From contig NZ_JSYG01000004.1 in NCBI RefSeq assembly GCF_000784735.1, positions 62,001-126,000 on the forward strand: a stretch of DNA of 64,000 nucleotides. Reading direction: 5' to 3'. The stretch comes from Dickeya undicola (GTDB lineage: Bacteria > Pseudomonadota > Gammaproteobacteria > Enterobacterales > Enterobacteriaceae). Below, one piece after another: positions 31,121 through 42,050 of the stretch (position 1 is its first letter; each line of letters begins with the position of its first letter). Position numbers and translations under genes: made by a program. Below the pieces are notes generated by a model, which was given only the letters and a program-made list of their open reading frames with translations, did not search any database and was not told the origin of the DNA.

Positions 31121-31309
31121 GTTGCATCAAATGTTTGATAGCAGTCACGTTTCAACTCATGGGAAACCCACGTTACTATCAGAAGTCTTATGGTTTGTGA
31201 TCTAACACTAAAAATTAACCCCACCATCGTGCAACATAAGCTGCAAATGGTAGGGATTATCAGCGATTAATTACGAAGCCAAAAAAAACTCGCGTATTCT
31301 CAACCAGTA

Positions 31310-32104
31310 TCAGTCCACGGTCAACCGCGCTGCATCAATGTGGAATAGCCGAGCAAAATTTTCGGTAGTGGCAGATGCCAGCTGTTCAATACTGACATTT
31401 TTGAGTACAGCCAGATATTCAGCCACATCACGCACGTAGGCGGGCTGATTTTCCTTACCCCGATAGGGAACCGGTGCCAGCCACGGGGAATCGGTTTCAA
31501 TCAACAGCCGATCCAGCGGTACGTAGCGTGCAACATCGCGCAATGCATCCGCATTACGGAAAGTGACAATCCCGGAAAAGGAAATGTAGAACCCCAAATC
31601 CAGCAGTTTCTCTGCGGTTTCCCGATCTTCGGTAAAACAGTGCAGCACACCGCCGCATTCATCCGCTTTTTCTTCCCGCAGAATAGCCAGCGTATCTTCA
31701 CGGGCGGAACGCGTATGCACAATCACCGGTTTATTCAGCGCACGGCCAACGCGAATATGCTCGCGAAACGATGCCTGCTGCTGCGGGATAGTATCTTGCT
31801 GATAATAGTAATCCAGCCCGGTTTCCCCCAGGGCGACTACCGACGGTAAGGCCGCCAGTGTGCGCAGTTCAGCGAAGTCGTACGGCACTTCCTGGCTGAG
31901 AGGATGTACACCGCAGGAAAACGCCACATTGTCGCGTTCACCGATCAATTCGGCCATGGCGCGAAACCCTGGGAGGGTGGTTGCTACTGCCAGAAAAAAG
32001 CCCACCTCACGCTCACGAGCCTTGTTCAGCACGTCAGACACGTCTTTGTGCAGCGACTGATAATCTAAACCATCAAGATGGCAGTGGGAATCAACTAACA
32101 ACAT
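31310..32104 (-). CDS. ycfH: TatD-family metal-dependent hydrolase YcfH
   Basis: A 264-residue TatD-type DNase-like protein. Metal ligands are seen in DSHCHLDG, GETGLDYYY, VIVHTR, HCFTE and ETDSPWLAP. E. coli YcfH has the same length and position next to holB. The family shows 3'-5' exonuclease or D-aminoacyl-tRNA deacylase activities in different members; which applies here is not known. The ATG at 32104 (MLLVDSHCHLDG) is preferred to a TTG six bases upstream. It follows holB after 19 bases. Confidence 0.93.
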   Translation of the reverse strand: MLLVDSHCHLDGLDYQSLHKDVSDVLNKAREREVGFFLAVATTLPGFRAMAELIGERDNVAFSCGVHPLSQEVPYDFAELRTLAALPSVVALGETGLDYYYQQDTIPQQQASFREHIRVGRALNKPVIVHTRSAREDTLAILREEKADECGGVLHCFTEDRETAEKLLDLGFYISFSGIVTFRNADALRDVARYVPLDRLLIETDSPWLAPVPYRGKENQPAYVRDVAEYLAVLKNVSIEQLASATTENFARLFHIDAARLTVD

Positions 32105-32123
32105 AATCAAGGATATCCGGTAT

Positions 32124-33134
32124 TCAGGAAAAAGATGACGACACCGGCAACGTCGGAGAGGACAACAGGTTCTCCCACGCCAGCAACAGCTCCGTCAATA
32201 ACAATTCGCGGTTAACGCCTGTCACCGACAGTAGCTGGTGACGACAATGCAGCCAACGACGCAAACCATGATGCAGACGAGCATCACCATATTGTGATGC
32301 CAGTTGCGCCACCAGCGGTGCCTGATCCAGGTTAGTTCGCTGCTCAGCGCCCTGATGGTGCCATTTCAACGCATCCAGTAGCAACGTACTCACCCAGTGG
32401 ATACGGCGATCGGCGTCATCGTGATTAAGTACCGGCAACAGCGCCAGCGCATCACCAGACGGCAGGCTCTGCGCCAGTTGCTGGCAAACGGCCTGACGCG
32501 CTTTCCAGCTCTCCGGCTGCAACAATGCTTCAGCGGCCAGCGGTGCCCCCGCCGCCAGTCGCAATGCCGTCTGTAGCGCCAGTTCATCATGATGCCCTCG
32601 CCCGCGCAGCCACTGCATTCCTTGCGGCTCCGTTGGCACATCCAGGTACAAATGCAGGCAGCGACTACGCATTGTCGCCAGCAATCGCCCCGGTTCACGG
32701 CATCCCAGCAGAAAATAGGTTTGCGCCGGTGGCTCTTCCAGCGTTTTCAGCAGCGCATTCGCTGCGGCTTCGGTCAGGCTCTCCGCCTGTGGTAGCCAAA
32801 CCACCTTTGCACCGCCCTGCCGTGAGCGCTGGTACACGTGCTCTAACGCGTCACGTACCACGTCAACCCCCAGACTGTGCTTGCCTTTTTCCGGGCTAAG
32901 GGTGTGCCAATCCGGATGGGTGCTGGCACTCATCAATTCACAAGAATGGCAACGCCCGCAGCTTTTTGCGCCATCCGGCTGCTGACACAACAGCCAGCGG
33001 CTAAAGGCATACGCCAGCGAAGCATCACCCATGCCGTCGAGAGCATGTAGCAACAACGCATGATGACCGCGCTCCGCCTGATGTGACGCCAGCAACTGGC
33101 GGTAAGGCGCATTCAGCCAGGGATACCACTCCAT
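32124..33134 (-). CDS. holB: DNA polymerase III delta-prime subunit
   Basis: A 336-residue clamp-loader subunit. It starts MEWYPWLNAPYRQL, has the four-cysteine zinc module in LCQQPDGAKSCGRCHSCEL, the conserved EKGKHSLGVDVVR segment and the SRC motif in ATMRSRCLHLYL. As expected for delta-prime it lacks a functional P-loop. It helps open the sliding clamp and load it on DNA. The ATG at 33134 lies seven bases after the tmk stop. Confidence 0.95.
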   Translation of the reverse strand: MEWYPWLNAPYRQLLASHQAERGHHALLLHALDGMGDASLAYAFSRWLLCQQPDGAKSCGRCHSCELMSASTHPDWHTLSPEKGKHSLGVDVVRDALEHVYQRSRQGGAKVVWLPQAESLTEAAANALLKTLEEPPAQTYFLLGCREPGRLLATMRSRCLHLYLDVPTEPQGMQWLRGRGHHDELALQTALRLAAGAPLAAEALLQPESWKARQAVCQQLAQSLPSGDALALLPVLNHDDADRRIHWVSTLLLDALKWHHQGAEQRTNLDQAPLVAQLASQYGDARLHHGLRRWLHCRHQLLSVTGVNRELLLTELLLAWENLLSSPTLPVSSSFS

Positions 33135-33141
33135 CAGCGGC

Positions 33142-33786
33142 TTACTCCCCTCGCCCATTCAGTTGCTGCAACCAGTCAGACAAGGCCTGGCGGATGTCGG
33201 CGTTGACCTTCTCCAGGTCACGGGACGCATCAATCGTCACAATAGAGGCATCAGCCGCCGCCAACTGCTGATAACGGGCACGGGTACGCTCGAAGAACGC
33301 CAGTGACTCCTGCTCAATGCGGTCCAGCGCACCGCGCTGGCGAGCACGTTTAAGCCCCTGTTCAGGTGAGATATCCAGATACAGCGTCAAGTCAGGGCGG
33401 AAATCGCCCAACACGGTGTCCCGCAGCGAGGTCATCAATCGTGCATCAATGCCCCGCCCACCTCCCTGATAAGCCTGAGAAGAGAGATCGTGCCGATCAC
33501 CCACCACCCAGGCACCACGGGCCAGCGCCGGACGAATCACATTCTCCACCAGTTGTACGCGCGCCGCATACAGCATCAGCAATTCGGCTTTATCTGTCAG
33601 TGTTTCATCCGCAACGCCCTGCTTGATTAACTCGCGCAATTTCTCCGCCAGCGGCGTGCCGCCAGGCTCACGGGTAAACACGATGTCATCGATGCCGAAT
33701 GTTCGCAGCGTGTCTACCACCACCGCATGAGCACTGGTCTTGCCTGCGCCTTCCAGACCTTCAATTACGATAAATTTACTGTTCAT
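33142..33786 (-). CDS. tmk: Thymidylate kinase
   Basis: A 214-residue dTMP kinase with P-loop GLEGAGKT (residues 10-17), the substrate motif [15 protein letters not shown], the [16 protein letters not shown] segment and the late [17 protein letters not shown] lid. It converts dTMP to dTDP for DNA synthesis. It overlaps the 3' end of mltG by 11 bases and precedes holB, as in E. coli. Confidence 0.97.
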   Translation of the reverse strand: MNSKFIVIEGLEGAGKTSAHAVVVDTLRTFGIDDIVFTREPGGTPLAEKLRELIKQGVADETLTDKAELLMLYAARVQLVENVIRPALARGAWVVGDRHDLSSQAYQGGGRGIDARLMTSLRDTVLGDFRPDLTLYLDISPEQGLKRARQRGALDRIEQESLAFFERTRARYQQLAAADASIVTIDASRDLEKVNADIRQALSDWLQQLNGRGE

Positions 33787-34807
33787 TTTTTTCCTTTCCG
33801 GCGGCAGCCAACGCGGAACGATACGCCTGCACGGCGCGGTTATGGTCGTTCAGATTGGTGGAAAATTTGTGCCCACCCTTGCCGTCGGCCACAAAATAGA
33901 GATAGCTGGTTTTGGCGGGATGTGCAGCCGCGTCAAGAGAGGCTTTGCCTGGCATGGCAATTGGCGTGGGCGGTAACCCGCTAATGACATAAGTATTGTA
34001 CGGCGTGGATGCCTCCAGGGCACTGCGGGTAATGCTACCGTTATAGCTTTCGCCCATGCCGTAGATCACCGTCGGGTCAGTCTGTAATCGCATTCCGATA
34101 CGTAATCGGTTGATAAACACCGAGGCCACCATCGGCCGCTCTTCATTAACTGCGGTTTCTTTTTCAATCAGTGACGCCATCACCAACAGCTCGTCCGGGG
34201 TTTTATAGGGTAATCCTTCGTCCCGCCCCTGCCAGACATCATTGAGCATTTTCGTCATCCGCTGATGTGCACGTTGCAGAATCGACTTATCGCTCATACC
34301 CGCAGTGTGCAGATACGTATCGGGATAAAACCAGCCTTCTGGGTTGGGTGTGTCTTTCAACTCCATCGCTTCAGCGATTTCCTGTGGGGTTTTATCATCC
34401 AGCGTATGTTTGAGATAAGGTGCCGACTTCAACGTTTCCAGCCAGTCTTTTAGGCGAGAACCCTCCACAAACCGCAGCGAAAACTGCGCTTCTTTACCGC
34501 TAGCCAGTAATGCCAGCATGTCGCGCACCGTCATTGCAGGCATCAGCCGGTAAGTCCCAGCCTTAAATGAGGCCAGCTCCGGCTCCAGATGCAACAGCCA
34601 GGGGAACCAGCCATTAGCACCAATAATTTGTTGTTCTACCAGCAACGCGTTTAGACCTTCACGGTTAGTACCGGCAGGGAGAGTAAAAATGGTTTCCTGT
34701 TTGATAGCCAACGGTGAATCGGCAAAATGCTGTATCTGTTTCCAGCCCCACCAAACACCTATCGCCAGCAGAACAATAATCCCAAGACCCCATTTCATTC
34801 TCTTCAT
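33776..34807 (-). CDS. mltG: Endolytic murein transglycosylase MltG
   Basis: A 343-residue YceG-family protein. It has one N-terminal membrane segment ([17 protein letters not shown]), a LysM-like domain, and a catalytic domain with [10 protein letters not shown], the catalytic Glu in ASLIEKET, and [21 protein letters not shown]. It cleaves nascent glycan strands and helps terminate peptidoglycan synthesis. The gene sits between pabC and tmk with a gap of six bases upstream and an 11-base overlap downstream, so it belongs to the same transcript. Confidence 0.96.
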   Translation of the reverse strand: MKRMKWGLGIIVLLAIGVWWGWKQIQHFADSPLAIKQETIFTLPAGTNREGLNALLVEQQIIGANGWFPWLLHLEPELASFKAGTYRLMPAMTVRDMLALLASGKEAQFSLRFVEGSRLKDWLETLKSAPYLKHTLDDKTPQEIAEAMELKDTPNPEGWFYPDTYLHTAGMSDKSILQRAHQRMTKMLNDVWQGRDEGLPYKTPDELLVMASLIEKETAVNEERPMVASVFINRLRIGMRLQTDPTVIYGMGESYNGSITRSALEASTPYNTYVISGLPPTPIAMPGKASLDAAAHPAKTSYLYFVADGKGGHKFSTNLNDHNRAVQAYRSALAAAGKEKNEQ

Positions 34808-34813
34808 AACACA

Positions 34814-35617
34814 TCATGACTCACAGTTAGGGCTCAGAAAGTCGAACAACTCCCGTGAGCGATAACACCAGATATGCGCCTGGTTTACGGGTATCACCGG
34901 CATCAACGCATTGCATACCAGCACTTCGTCTGCATCCGCCAGCGTTTCCAGCGGCTCTGTCACCACATGCAGGTCAAATAGCGATGACGACAACAGCGCC
35001 ATAATATGCTGACGCGCAACGCCGTCAACGCCAGCAAGTGATACATCCGGCGTGAAAACCCGTGTCCCCTTGCGCCAAAATAAATTAGCCGCACAGCATT
35101 CCACCAGCGCCCCAGAGGTGTCAAGCACCAGTGCCTCATCAGCACCGGACTGTTCAAGATGCATACGGATGAACACCTGCTCCAGCCGATTCAGATGCTT
35201 TATCCCCGCCAGCCAGGTACTTTGTGCCAGCGGAACTGGGCTCAACGCCAGCCGAATCCCGTCCTGACGCCATTGGACATAATGTTGTGGGTACGCTGCC
35301 TGCATAACAATACGTACCGGTTTGCCACATCCAGCCGGGCTGTAACCACGACCACCATTACCCCGACTGACGATGGCTTTCACCACACCGTCGACGCGAC
35401 CTTCAGCGGCTTGCTGCATCTCGTTGCTCAGTTGCTGCCAATCAAGATCAGGCAACAACAATTTTTCCGCCGCCTGCTGCAACCGCCGAATATGTCGTTC
35501 CAGCCATACAATGCGACCATTCACAACCCTGGCCGTGGTAAAACAGCCGTCGCCAAATTGCACACTGCGATCCGATACCGGCAGGCATTGCTCCGCTTTA
35601 CCGTCAATCCACCACAT
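34814..35617 (-). CDS. pabC: Aminodeoxychorismate lyase
   Basis: A 267-residue fold-type IV PLP enzyme. The PLP lysine lies in GIKHLNRLEQVF, with the family motifs DGCFTTARV, LERHIRRLQ and DEVLVCNALMPVIPV. It converts 4-amino-4-deoxychorismate to p-aminobenzoate and pyruvate in folate synthesis. The ATG has GAGGAG upstream. It is 125 bases after fabF, with a terminator between, so it may have a promoter of its own. Confidence 0.94.
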   Translation of the reverse strand: MWWIDGKAEQCLPVSDRSVQFGDGCFTTARVVNGRIVWLERHIRRLQQAAEKLLLPDLDWQQLSNEMQQAAEGRVDGVVKAIVSRGNGGRGYSPAGCGKPVRIVMQAAYPQHYVQWRQDGIRLALSPVPLAQSTWLAGIKHLNRLEQVFIRMHLEQSGADEALVLDTSGALVECCAANLFWRKGTRVFTPDVSLAGVDGVARQHIMALLSSSLFDLHVVTEPLETLADADEVLVCNALMPVIPVNQAHIWCYRSRELFDFLSPNCES

Positions 35618-35694
35618 ATTCGTCTCCTCAGTCAGGATGCAAGCCTGTCAGTCGTCTGGGCACCCGGCAAGCGGCAATATCCGATTTTCACTCA

Positions 35695-35723
35695 GACAAA
35701 AAAAAGCCCGGCAGAACCGGGCT
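35695..35723 (-). terminator. fabF intrinsic terminator
   Basis: On the minus strand AGCCCGG, loop, CCGGGCT followed by eight T residues, just after the fabF stop. Confidence 0.88.
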
Positions 35724-35742
35724 CTTCATGTAAAGCATTGCA

Positions 35743-36981
35743 TCAGACTTTACGGAACACCACAGAACCGTTGGTGCCACCGAAACCAAAGGAGTTACAT
35801 AACGTGTACTCCATATTGATGACCTGACGAGCTTCGTGCGCCACGAAATCCAGATCGCAACCCTCATCCGGGTTATCCAGATTGATGGTTGGCGGAACAG
35901 CCTTATCACGCAACGCCAGAATACAGAAGATTGACTCTACCGCACCGGCCGCACCCAACAGGTGCCCGATCATGGACTTAGTTGAGCTAACCAGCACGCG
36001 GGTATCCGCACCGAAAACCGATTTCACTGCTTGTGCTTCAGCTTTATCACCCGCTGGCGTGGATGTACCGTGCGCATTGATATAACCCACCTGCTCCGTG
36101 GTAATACCAGCATCACGTAAGGCATTCTCCATCGCCAACGCTGCACCAGCGCCACTCTCCGGCGGCGACGTCATATGGTAGGCGTCGCTACTCATGCCAA
36201 AACCGACGATCTCAGCGTAGATTTTCGCTCCACGCTTTTTAGCATGTTCGTACTCTTCCAGCACCAGAATACCGGCACCGTCGCCCAGCACGAAGCCATC
36301 ACGATCTTTGTCCCACGGACGGCTTGCCACCTGCGGATTATCGTTGCGAGTCGACAGGGCGCGCGCGGCACCGAATCCACCGACACCCAGCGGCGTACTG
36401 GCTTTTTCCGCCCCGCCGGCCAACATAACATCGGCATCGTTATACGCAATAATGCGCGCAGCGTGGCCGATGTTATGCACACCAGAAGTACATGCGGTGG
36501 CAATAGAAATGGTAGGGCCACGTAGGCCGAACATGATGCTCAGGTGCCCAGCGACCATGTTGACAATGGTGGACGGCACAAAGAATGGACTGATTTTACG
36601 CGGGCCACCATGCACCAGCGCGCTATGGTTTTCCTCAATCAGCCCCAGACCACCAATACCCGACCCGATAGCGGCCCCGATACGACTCGCATTGGCTTGC
36701 GTCACCTCAAGGCCTGAATCCTTCATGGCCTGAATGCCGGCGGCAACCCCGTATTGAATAAAGGCATCCATCTTGCGCGCTTCTTTACGCGGGATGAAAT
36801 CTTCACTATTAAAGTCTTTTACTAAGCCAGCAAAACGTGTTGCATAGGCACTAGTATCGAAATGATCAATCAGGCTGATGCCACTCTGACCGGCAAGCAG
36901 AGCATTCCAGGTTGACGCTACTGTGTTGCCGACAGGAGATAACATGCCCAGACCAGTCACAACTACTCGACGCTTAGACAC
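35743..36981 (-). CDS. fabF: 3-oxoacyl-[ACP] synthase II
   Basis: A 412-residue condensing enzyme with the nucleophile Cys in [13 protein letters not shown], histidines in NAHGTSTP and [11 protein letters not shown], and the ending [15 protein letters not shown]. It elongates acyl chains by condensing malonyl-ACP with acyl-ACP, with a role in palmitoleate to vaccenate conversion. It begins with GTG, as in E. coli; GGAGGA precedes it. It follows acpP after an intergenic terminator, the usual arrangement that lets acpP be made in excess. Confidence 0.97.
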   Translation of the reverse strand: MSKRRVVVTGLGMLSPVGNTVASTWNALLAGQSGISLIDHFDTSAYATRFAGLVKDFNSEDFIPRKEARKMDAFIQYGVAAGIQAMKDSGLEVTQANASRIGAAIGSGIGGLGLIEENHSALVHGGPRKISPFFVPSTIVNMVAGHLSIMFGLRGPTISIATACTSGVHNIGHAARIIAYNDADVMLAGGAEKASTPLGVGGFGAARALSTRNDNPQVASRPWDKDRDGFVLGDGAGILVLEEYEHAKKRGAKIYAEIVGFGMSSDAYHMTSPPESGAGAALAMENALRDAGITTEQVGYINAHGTSTPAGDKAEAQAVKSVFGADTRVLVSSTKSMIGHLLGAAGAVESIFCILALRDKAVPPTINLDNPDEGCDLDFVAHEARQVINMEYTLCNSFGFGGTNGSVVFRKV

Positions 36982-37021
36982 GCTGATCCTCCAGGGAGGG
37001 AAAAAATGATACTGAGGTAGA

Positions 37022-37052
37022 AGAAAACTTAGGCGGTCGAGCGACCGCCTAG
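37022..37052 (-). terminator. acpP intrinsic terminator
   Basis: On the minus strand TAGGCGGTC and GACCGCCTA form a nine-pair stem with a four-base loop, followed by a T-rich tract (AAGTTTTCTTCT). It probably terminates most acpP transcripts before fabF. Confidence 0.8.
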
Positions 37053-37062
37053 ATATGTTCGA

Positions 37063-37299
37063 TTACTGCTGATTAGCTTGAATGAAATCGATGGCTGCCT
37101 GAACAGTCGTGATTTTTTCAGCTTCTTCGTCTGGAATTTCGGTATCGAATTCTTCTTCCAATGCCATTACCAGCTCAACAGTGTCAAGAGAATCAGCGCC
37201 CAGGTCATCAACGAAAGAGGCATTGTTCACGACTTCTTCCGGCTTAACGCCCAGCTGTTCAACGATGATTTTCTTAACGCGTTCTTCGATAGTGCTCAT
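37063..37299 (-). CDS. acpP: Acyl carrier protein
   Basis: A 78-residue acidic protein essentially identical in form to E. coli AcpP. Ser37 (counting Met) in [13 protein letters not shown] receives the 4'-phosphopantetheine arm. It carries growing acyl chains for the Fab enzymes, PlsX and LpxL-type acyltransferases. It lies between fabG and fabF, with 154 bases of leader after fabG that may carry its own promoter. Confidence 0.99.
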   Translation of the reverse strand: MSTIEERVKKIIVEQLGVKPEEVVNNASFVDDLGADSLDTVELVMALEEEFDTEIPDEEAEKITTVQAAIDFIQANQQ

Positions 37300-37453
37300 A
37301 CTCTTAAATTTCCTATCAAAACTCGCTTTCGCGATGGTTTTCGTAGTGTATAAAATGTTGAAAAAGATGCAACAAAATCAAGACTGGTCGAACCAAGATT
37401 TTGTGCTTTTTGCAGTTTTCGCTGCAAATTAACGCAAATTACAGTGTTGCTTA

Positions 37454-38188
37454 TCAGATCATATACATGCCACCATTGACATGCAATGTTTCACCAGTAA
37501 TGTAACCCGCCTCATCCGAAGCTAAAAACGCTACAGCACTGGCGATTTCTTTCGCATCACCCAGACGGTTGGCAGGAACATTCGCCAAAATGCCCACACG
37601 CTGTTCTTCTGTCAATGCCCGTGTCATATCGGTTTCGATAAAGCCCGGTGCCACCACGTTGACGGTGATGCCACGAGACGCGACTTCCTGTGCCAGCGAT
37701 TTGCTAAAGCCGACTAATCCAGCTTTGGCAGCGGCATAGTTAGCCTGACCTGCGTTACCGCGAGAACCGATAACAGACCCTACAGTGATGATGCGACCAA
37801 ACCGTTTTTTCATCATGGCACGCAACACGGCTTTGGACAGTCGGAAAACGGAGCTCAGGTTGGTGTCCAACACTTCCTGCCAGGCCTCGTCTTTCATACG
37901 CATCATCAGATCATCACGCGTAATACCGGCGTTATTCACCAGAATATCAATATCGCCAAATGCGTCTTTGATGCTGGCTAAAACGCTTTCAATCGAGGCG
38001 CTATCCGTAACGTTCAACGCGTAGCCTTTGCCTTTCGGCCCCAGCCACTCGCTGATATCCGCTGCCCCTTTGTCGCTGGTGGCCGTACCGATTACAGTGG
38101 CACCACGAGCAGCCAGCGTCTCGGCAATCGCCCGACCAATGCCACGACTTGCACCTGTCACCAGGACAATTTTTCCTTCAAAATTCAT
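37454..38188 (-). CDS. fabG: 3-oxoacyl-[ACP] reductase
   Basis: A 244-residue short-chain dehydrogenase of the same length as E. coli FabG. NADP-binding TGASRGIGRAIAE, NNAGITRD, catalytic Ser in TVGSVIGS and the YxxxK pair in QANYAAAKAG are all present. It reduces 3-oxoacyl-ACP to 3-hydroxyacyl-ACP. The ATG at 38188 (MNFEGKIVLVTG) matches the E. coli start; it follows fabD after 14 bases. Confidence 0.98.
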   Translation of the reverse strand: MNFEGKIVLVTGASRGIGRAIAETLAARGATVIGTATSDKGAADISEWLGPKGKGYALNVTDSASIESVLASIKDAFGDIDILVNNAGITRDDLMMRMKDEAWQEVLDTNLSSVFRLSKAVLRAMMKKRFGRIITVGSVIGSRGNAGQANYAAAKAGLVGFSKSLAQEVASRGITVNVVAPGFIETDMTRALTEEQRVGILANVPANRLGDAKEIASAVAFLASDEAGYITGETLHVNGGMYMI

Positions 38189-38202
38189 TATCTTCACCGT
38201 TT

Positions 38203-39132
38203 TTACTGTTCAAGCGCTGCCGATAAGGAAGCAGGATCATTAATCGCCGTCGCCGTGAGACTATCAACGATTCGTTTGGTCAGTCCGGTCAACACCTTGC
38301 CAGGACCGACTTCCACCAGGGTAACCACACCCTGAGCGGCCATATATTCGACACATTCAGTCCAACGGACCGGGTTATGCAACTGGCGCACCAACGCGCT
38401 GCGAATCGCTTCCGGCGCGGATTCAGCACGAACGTCCACATTATTGATCACCGGTACATCAGGTGTATTAAAGGTGATCGCTTCCAGTGCGTCCGCCAGC
38501 TTACGAGCTGCCGGTTCCATCAGTGCGCAGTGAGAAGGTACACTGACCGGCAACGGCAACGCACGCTTCGCTCCCGCAGCTTTACAGGCCGCGCCCGCGC
38601 GCTCAACTGCTTCTTTGTTACCGGCAATCACCACCTGTCCAGGTGAGTTGAAGTTGACCGGCGAAACAACCTGACCCTGTGCCGCTTCAGCGCACGCTGT
38701 AGCAATTGCGTCATTATCCAAACCGATAATGGCATACATTGCACCAGTTCCTTCAGGTACGGCTTCCTGCATCAGTTTGCCGCGCAATTCAACCAGGCTG
38801 ACCGCCTGCTTAAAATCCAGAACACCGGCACACACCAATGCAGAATATTCACCCAGGCTATGGCCTGACATCAGCGTCGGCAACGCACCGCCCTGCTGCC
38901 GCCAAACACGCCACAGCGCGACAGACGCCGTTAACAGCGCCGGTTGCGTCTGCCAGGTCTTGTTCAGTTCTTCCGCTGGCCCTTGCTGGGAAAGCTGCCA
39001 TAGATCATATCCCAGAACCGACGAGGCTTCGTCAAACGTTTCTTTGATGAGCGGGAATTTTTCAGCCAGTTCAGCCAGCATACCCACTGACTGGGAACCC
39101 TGGCCGGGAAATACCATTGCAAATTTCGTCAT
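38203..39132 (-). CDS. fabD: Malonyl-CoA:ACP transacylase
   Basis: A 309-residue acyltransferase, same length as E. coli FabD. The nucleophile Ser92 lies in SGHSLGEYSALV; PGQGSQ near the start and VSVPSHCALM with the catalytic His are also present. It transfers malonyl from CoA to AcpP. The ATG at 39132 (MTKFAMVFPGQGSQ) is chosen by homology; a longer frame extends into fabH. It follows fabH after 19 bases. Confidence 0.98.
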   Translation of the reverse strand: MTKFAMVFPGQGSQSVGMLAELAEKFPLIKETFDEASSVLGYDLWQLSQQGPAEELNKTWQTQPALLTASVALWRVWRQQGGALPTLMSGHSLGEYSALVCAGVLDFKQAVSLVELRGKLMQEAVPEGTGAMYAIIGLDNDAIATACAEAAQGQVVSPVNFNSPGQVVIAGNKEAVERAGAACKAAGAKRALPLPVSVPSHCALMEPAARKLADALEAITFNTPDVPVINNVDVRAESAPEAIRSALVRQLHNPVRWTECVEYMAAQGVVTLVEVGPGKVLTGLTKRIVDSLTATAINDPASLSAALEQ

Positions 39133-39151
39133 AGTTATGCGTCCTGATGAA

Positions 39152-40102
39152 TCAAAAACGAACCAGAGCAGAGCCCCAGGTAAAGCCACCGCCAAACGCT
39201 TCCAGTAAAATCAACTGACCACGTTGAATACGGCCATCGCGGACGGCCTCATCCAATGCGGAAGGAACGGAAGCAGCAGACGTATTGCCATGACGATCCA
39301 GTGTGACTACCACTTTATCCATATCCATGCCTAATTTTTTAGCAGTGGCATTGATAATACGCAGGTTTGCCTGATGAGGGACCAACCAGTCGAGTTCGCT
39401 TTTATTCAGGCTGGACGCATCCAGCGTTTCTTCGACAATATGGGCCAGTTCCGTTACGGCAACTTTAAAGACTTCGTTGCCTGCCATCGTCAAATAAGCG
39501 GGCTGCGGTTCTTGTCTGTCTGCATAAGGTAATGTCAGAAGGTCACCATAGCGACCATCTGCGTGCAGATGTGTGGAAAGGATTCCCGGCGCTTCCGAGC
39601 GGCCCAGCAAAACAGCGCCTGCTGCGTCACCGAACAGAATCAACGTCCCGCGATCAGCCGGATCGAGCGTTCGGGATAAGGTATCGGAACCGATAACCAG
39701 TGCGTAATCCACCGCACCGCTTTTTACATACTGATCGGCCACGCTCAATGCATAGGTGAATCCTGCACAAGCCGCAGCGAGATCAAAAGCGATCGTGTCT
39801 TTAATCCCCAGCATCTGCTGGATCTGACAGGCCGAACTGGGGAAAGCATGGCTGGACGACGTCGTAGCTACGATAAGCAAGCCAACCTGATTACTGTCAA
39901 CTCCTGCCATGTCGAGCGCGTTCTGCGCGGCGCGGCATCCCATGGAGGCAACACTTTCATCCGGAGCAGCAATGCGGCGTTCGCGAATACCGGTACGTGT
40001 GACGATCCATTCGTCCGACGTATCCACCATTTTTTCTAAATCAGCGTTCGTCCTGATTTGTTCGGGCAAATAGCTTCCCGTTCCGAGAATCTTTGTATAC
40101 AT
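39152..40102 (-). CDS. fabH: 3-oxoacyl-[ACP] synthase III
   Basis: A 316-residue condensing enzyme with Cys112 in [12 protein letters not shown], His in [11 protein letters not shown] and Asn in [12 protein letters not shown]. It starts fatty-acid synthesis by condensing acetyl-CoA with malonyl-ACP. It is followed closely by fabD and preceded by plsX with a six-base gap. Confidence 0.98.
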   Translation of the reverse strand: MYTKILGTGSYLPEQIRTNADLEKMVDTSDEWIVTRTGIRERRIAAPDESVASMGCRAAQNALDMAGVDSNQVGLLIVATTSSSHAFPSSACQIQQMLGIKDTIAFDLAAACAGFTYALSVADQYVKSGAVDYALVIGSDTLSRTLDPADRGTLILFGDAAGAVLLGRSEAPGILSTHLHADGRYGDLLTLPYADRQEPQPAYLTMAGNEVFKVAVTELAHIVEETLDASSLNKSELDWLVPHQANLRIINATAKKLGMDMDKVVVTLDRHGNTSAASVPSALDEAVRDGRIQRGQLILLEAFGGGFTWGSALVRF

Positions 40103-40108
40103 GTACGC

Positions 40109-41155
40109 TCAGTCACTCTTGGGTAATACAGCCTGTAGTCGCGACGCAATCCTCTCCGGAAGTTGCCGCTGCACCGTCTGCATCGCCTGTTCAATTGCAA
40201 CAGCAAACGCATTCTGGTTTGCTGCACCGTGGCTTTTTATGACAGTTCCACGTAATCCTAACAGACATGCGCCGTTATAGTGGTCAGGGTTCAGGTGTCC
40301 AAACCGCCTGGCCAGACGCCGTTGCAACCAGCGCCCTAAAAATTTCAACCACCATGGCTGTGCTTGCCGACTTTCTCCCCTGTTGGATGAGCCCTTCAGG
40401 AGAGACAGAAACATTCGCACTACACCTTCCATGGTTTTCAACGTGACGTTTCCTACAAAGCCGTCACAGACCATCACATCCGTTTTGCCGGTCAATAATT
40501 CGTTGCCTTCCAGATAACCGATGTAGTTAATTGAAGGCATGACTTTCAGTTGCGCCGCTGCGCCTCGGATACTCGCGAGCCCTTTGCTCTCTTCTTCACC
40601 GATATTCAGCAACGCTACGCGCGGACTCTGCAATCCGAGCACTTCTTCCGCCATGACCGATCCCATCACGGCGAACTGCACTAACATTGCGCTGTCGCAA
40701 TCAACATTCGCGCCTAAATCCAACACCACGCTTTTCCCGTGCTGTTGGTGAGGCAGCATTGTCACCAATGCCGGGCGATCAATCCCCTCAATGGGTTTGA
40801 TCAACAATGTCGCCAGCCCCATCAATGCGCCGGTATTGCCTGCGCTAACGCAGGCCTGCGCTCGCCCTTCCCTGATCAATTCCAGAGCGATACGCATAGA
40901 GGTCCCCCGACTGGCCCGAATAGCCTGGGATGGACGCGCATCGCCAGCGATTACCGATTCAGCCGGCACAATTTCCAAACGGGAAAATAAAGAGGAATCG
41001 ATTTTAGTAAGTAATGGAGTAAGCGCAGAAGGGTCGCCAACCAGCAGCAGATGGAGGTCTGGATTAGAAGCCAGTGCCTGCAACGCAGCAGGCACTGTAA
41101 TGCAGGGACCGAAATCCCCGCCCATTGCATCTAACGCCAAGGTTAGGCGCGTCAA
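40109..41155 (-). CDS. plsX: Phosphate acyltransferase PlsX
   Basis: A 348-residue protein of the PlsX family, slightly shorter at the C-terminus than E. coli (356). Conserved segments are [29 protein letters not shown]-type [34 protein letters not shown] and [11 protein letters not shown]. It makes acyl-phosphate from acyl-ACP for phospholipid synthesis with PlsY. The start is TTG at 41155, as in E. coli; AAGGAA lies five bases upstream and no ATG fits. It is 26 bases after rpmF. Confidence 0.96.
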   Translation of the reverse strand: MTRLTLALDAMGGDFGPCITVPAALQALASNPDLHLLLVGDPSALTPLLTKIDSSLFSRLEIVPAESVIAGDARPSQAIRASRGTSMRIALELIREGRAQACVSAGNTGALMGLATLLIKPIEGIDRPALVTMLPHQQHGKSVVLDLGANVDCDSAMLVQFAVMGSVMAEEVLGLQSPRVALLNIGEEESKGLASIRGAAAQLKVMPSINYIGYLEGNELLTGKTDVMVCDGFVGNVTLKTMEGVVRMFLSLLKGSSNRGESRQAQPWWLKFLGRWLQRRLARRFGHLNPDHYNGACLLGLRGTVIKSHGAANQNAFAVAIEQAMQTVQRQLPERIASRLQAVLPKSD

Positions 41156-41181
41156 AGTGTTTCCTTGCTAAATCGCAGGAA

Positions 41182-41352
41182 TTACTTGGCAACAACCTTG
41201 CGACCGCGGTAGTAACCATCCGCAGTGACGTGGTGACGCAGATGCGTTTCGCCGGAAACTTTATCTACGGATACAGCGGAAGTGGTCAGCGCATCGTGAG
41301 CACGACGCATACCACGTTTGGAACGGCTAGGTTTATTCTGTTGTACGGCCAT
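41182..41352 (-). CDS. rpmF: 50S ribosomal protein L32
   Basis: A 56-residue basic protein: it begins [20 protein letters not shown] and ends [10 protein letters not shown], matching E. coli L32. AAGGAG lies eight bases before the ATG. It lies between yceD and plsX, the conserved yceD-rpmF-plsX order that couples ribosome and membrane-lipid synthesis. Confidence 0.98.
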   Translation of the reverse strand: MAVQQNKPSRSKRGMRRAHDALTTSAVSVDKVSGETHLRHHVTADGYYRGRKVVAK

Positions 41353-41368
41353 GGACCTTACTCCTTAA

Positions 41369-41890
41369 TTACTTACGCTTTAAACTGGCTAATACGGCAA
41401 ATGGATTCGGTTTCTCCGCCTCAGCGGGTAACTGACCAAACACCATATCCGTTTCGGACACTTCACAGTGTTCAGAATCATGCACCGGCGCAATGGGCAA
41501 AGAGAGGATTAGCTCATCTTCAACCATCGCCAGCAGATCAACCTCACCGAATTCATTGACTTCGATAGGTTCATACGCTTCCGGCAAGGCTTCAGCCTGC
41601 TCATCACTGATGACCGGGCTAAAACAGAACGTGGTGTGGACCTGATGTTCGAAAGGCTTGCCGCAGCGCTGACACAGCAACGTCACCGTTACATCAGCCT
41701 GTCCATCAATCACCGCCAGCCGTTGGCTGTCAATGCTGAACGACAGCGTCGCATTCACATCACTGTCCACACTAACCACTGATTCGGCAACACGCATCAG
41801 CTGTTCAGCCGTATAGACACCAACGTAATCTAAACGCTTTTGAGCAGTGCGAACCGCATCAAGGGTTAAGGGTAATTTTACCTTTTGCAT
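41369..41890 (-). CDS. yceD: YceD (DUF177), 23S rRNA accumulation protein
   Basis: A 173-residue acidic DUF177 protein. It has the paired cysteines in [13 protein letters not shown], an acidic centre ([21 protein letters not shown]) and ends [18 protein letters not shown]. The family is needed for normal 23S rRNA levels in bacteria and plants. It lies 16 bases upstream of rpmF and is divergent from yceF. Confidence 0.94.
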   Translation of the reverse strand: MQKVKLPLTLDAVRTAQKRLDYVGVYTAEQLMRVAESVVSVDSDVNATLSFSIDSQRLAVIDGQADVTVTLLCQRCGKPFEHQVHTTFCFSPVISDEQAEALPEAYEPIEVNEFGEVDLLAMVEDELILSLPIAPVHDSEHCEVSETDMVFGQLPAEAEKPNPFAVLASLKRK

Positions 41891-42050
41891 AGGGCGCGCA
41901 TATTAACGTCGTAACGACGGAGAGTCAAAGAAAAAGGTGGCGATGCCAGTGCTTTCACCTAAATTTGCCTTCGCGCACCCAAATTCGCTTCCAAAGCGGC
42001 AGACAGTTTAAAATGCATTCTCTGATTACGCTATGACCTGGTTTACATTT

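Larger units (their letters stand above)
30994..31309 (-). other. ptsG leader and promoter region
   Basis: A 316-base gap upstream of ptsG. It contains the SgrS-type site, the Mlc-like operator (both listed) and a TGTGA-containing half-site near 31196 that could be a weak CRP site. A run of eight T residues on the minus strand near 31285 follows the TatD-family gene, but no clear stem precedes it. Confidence 0.55.

Noticed and set aside
31196-31212. CRP site upstream of ptsG
   Set aside because: Only one half (TGTGA) is good; the other half does not match, so it is not listed as a site.
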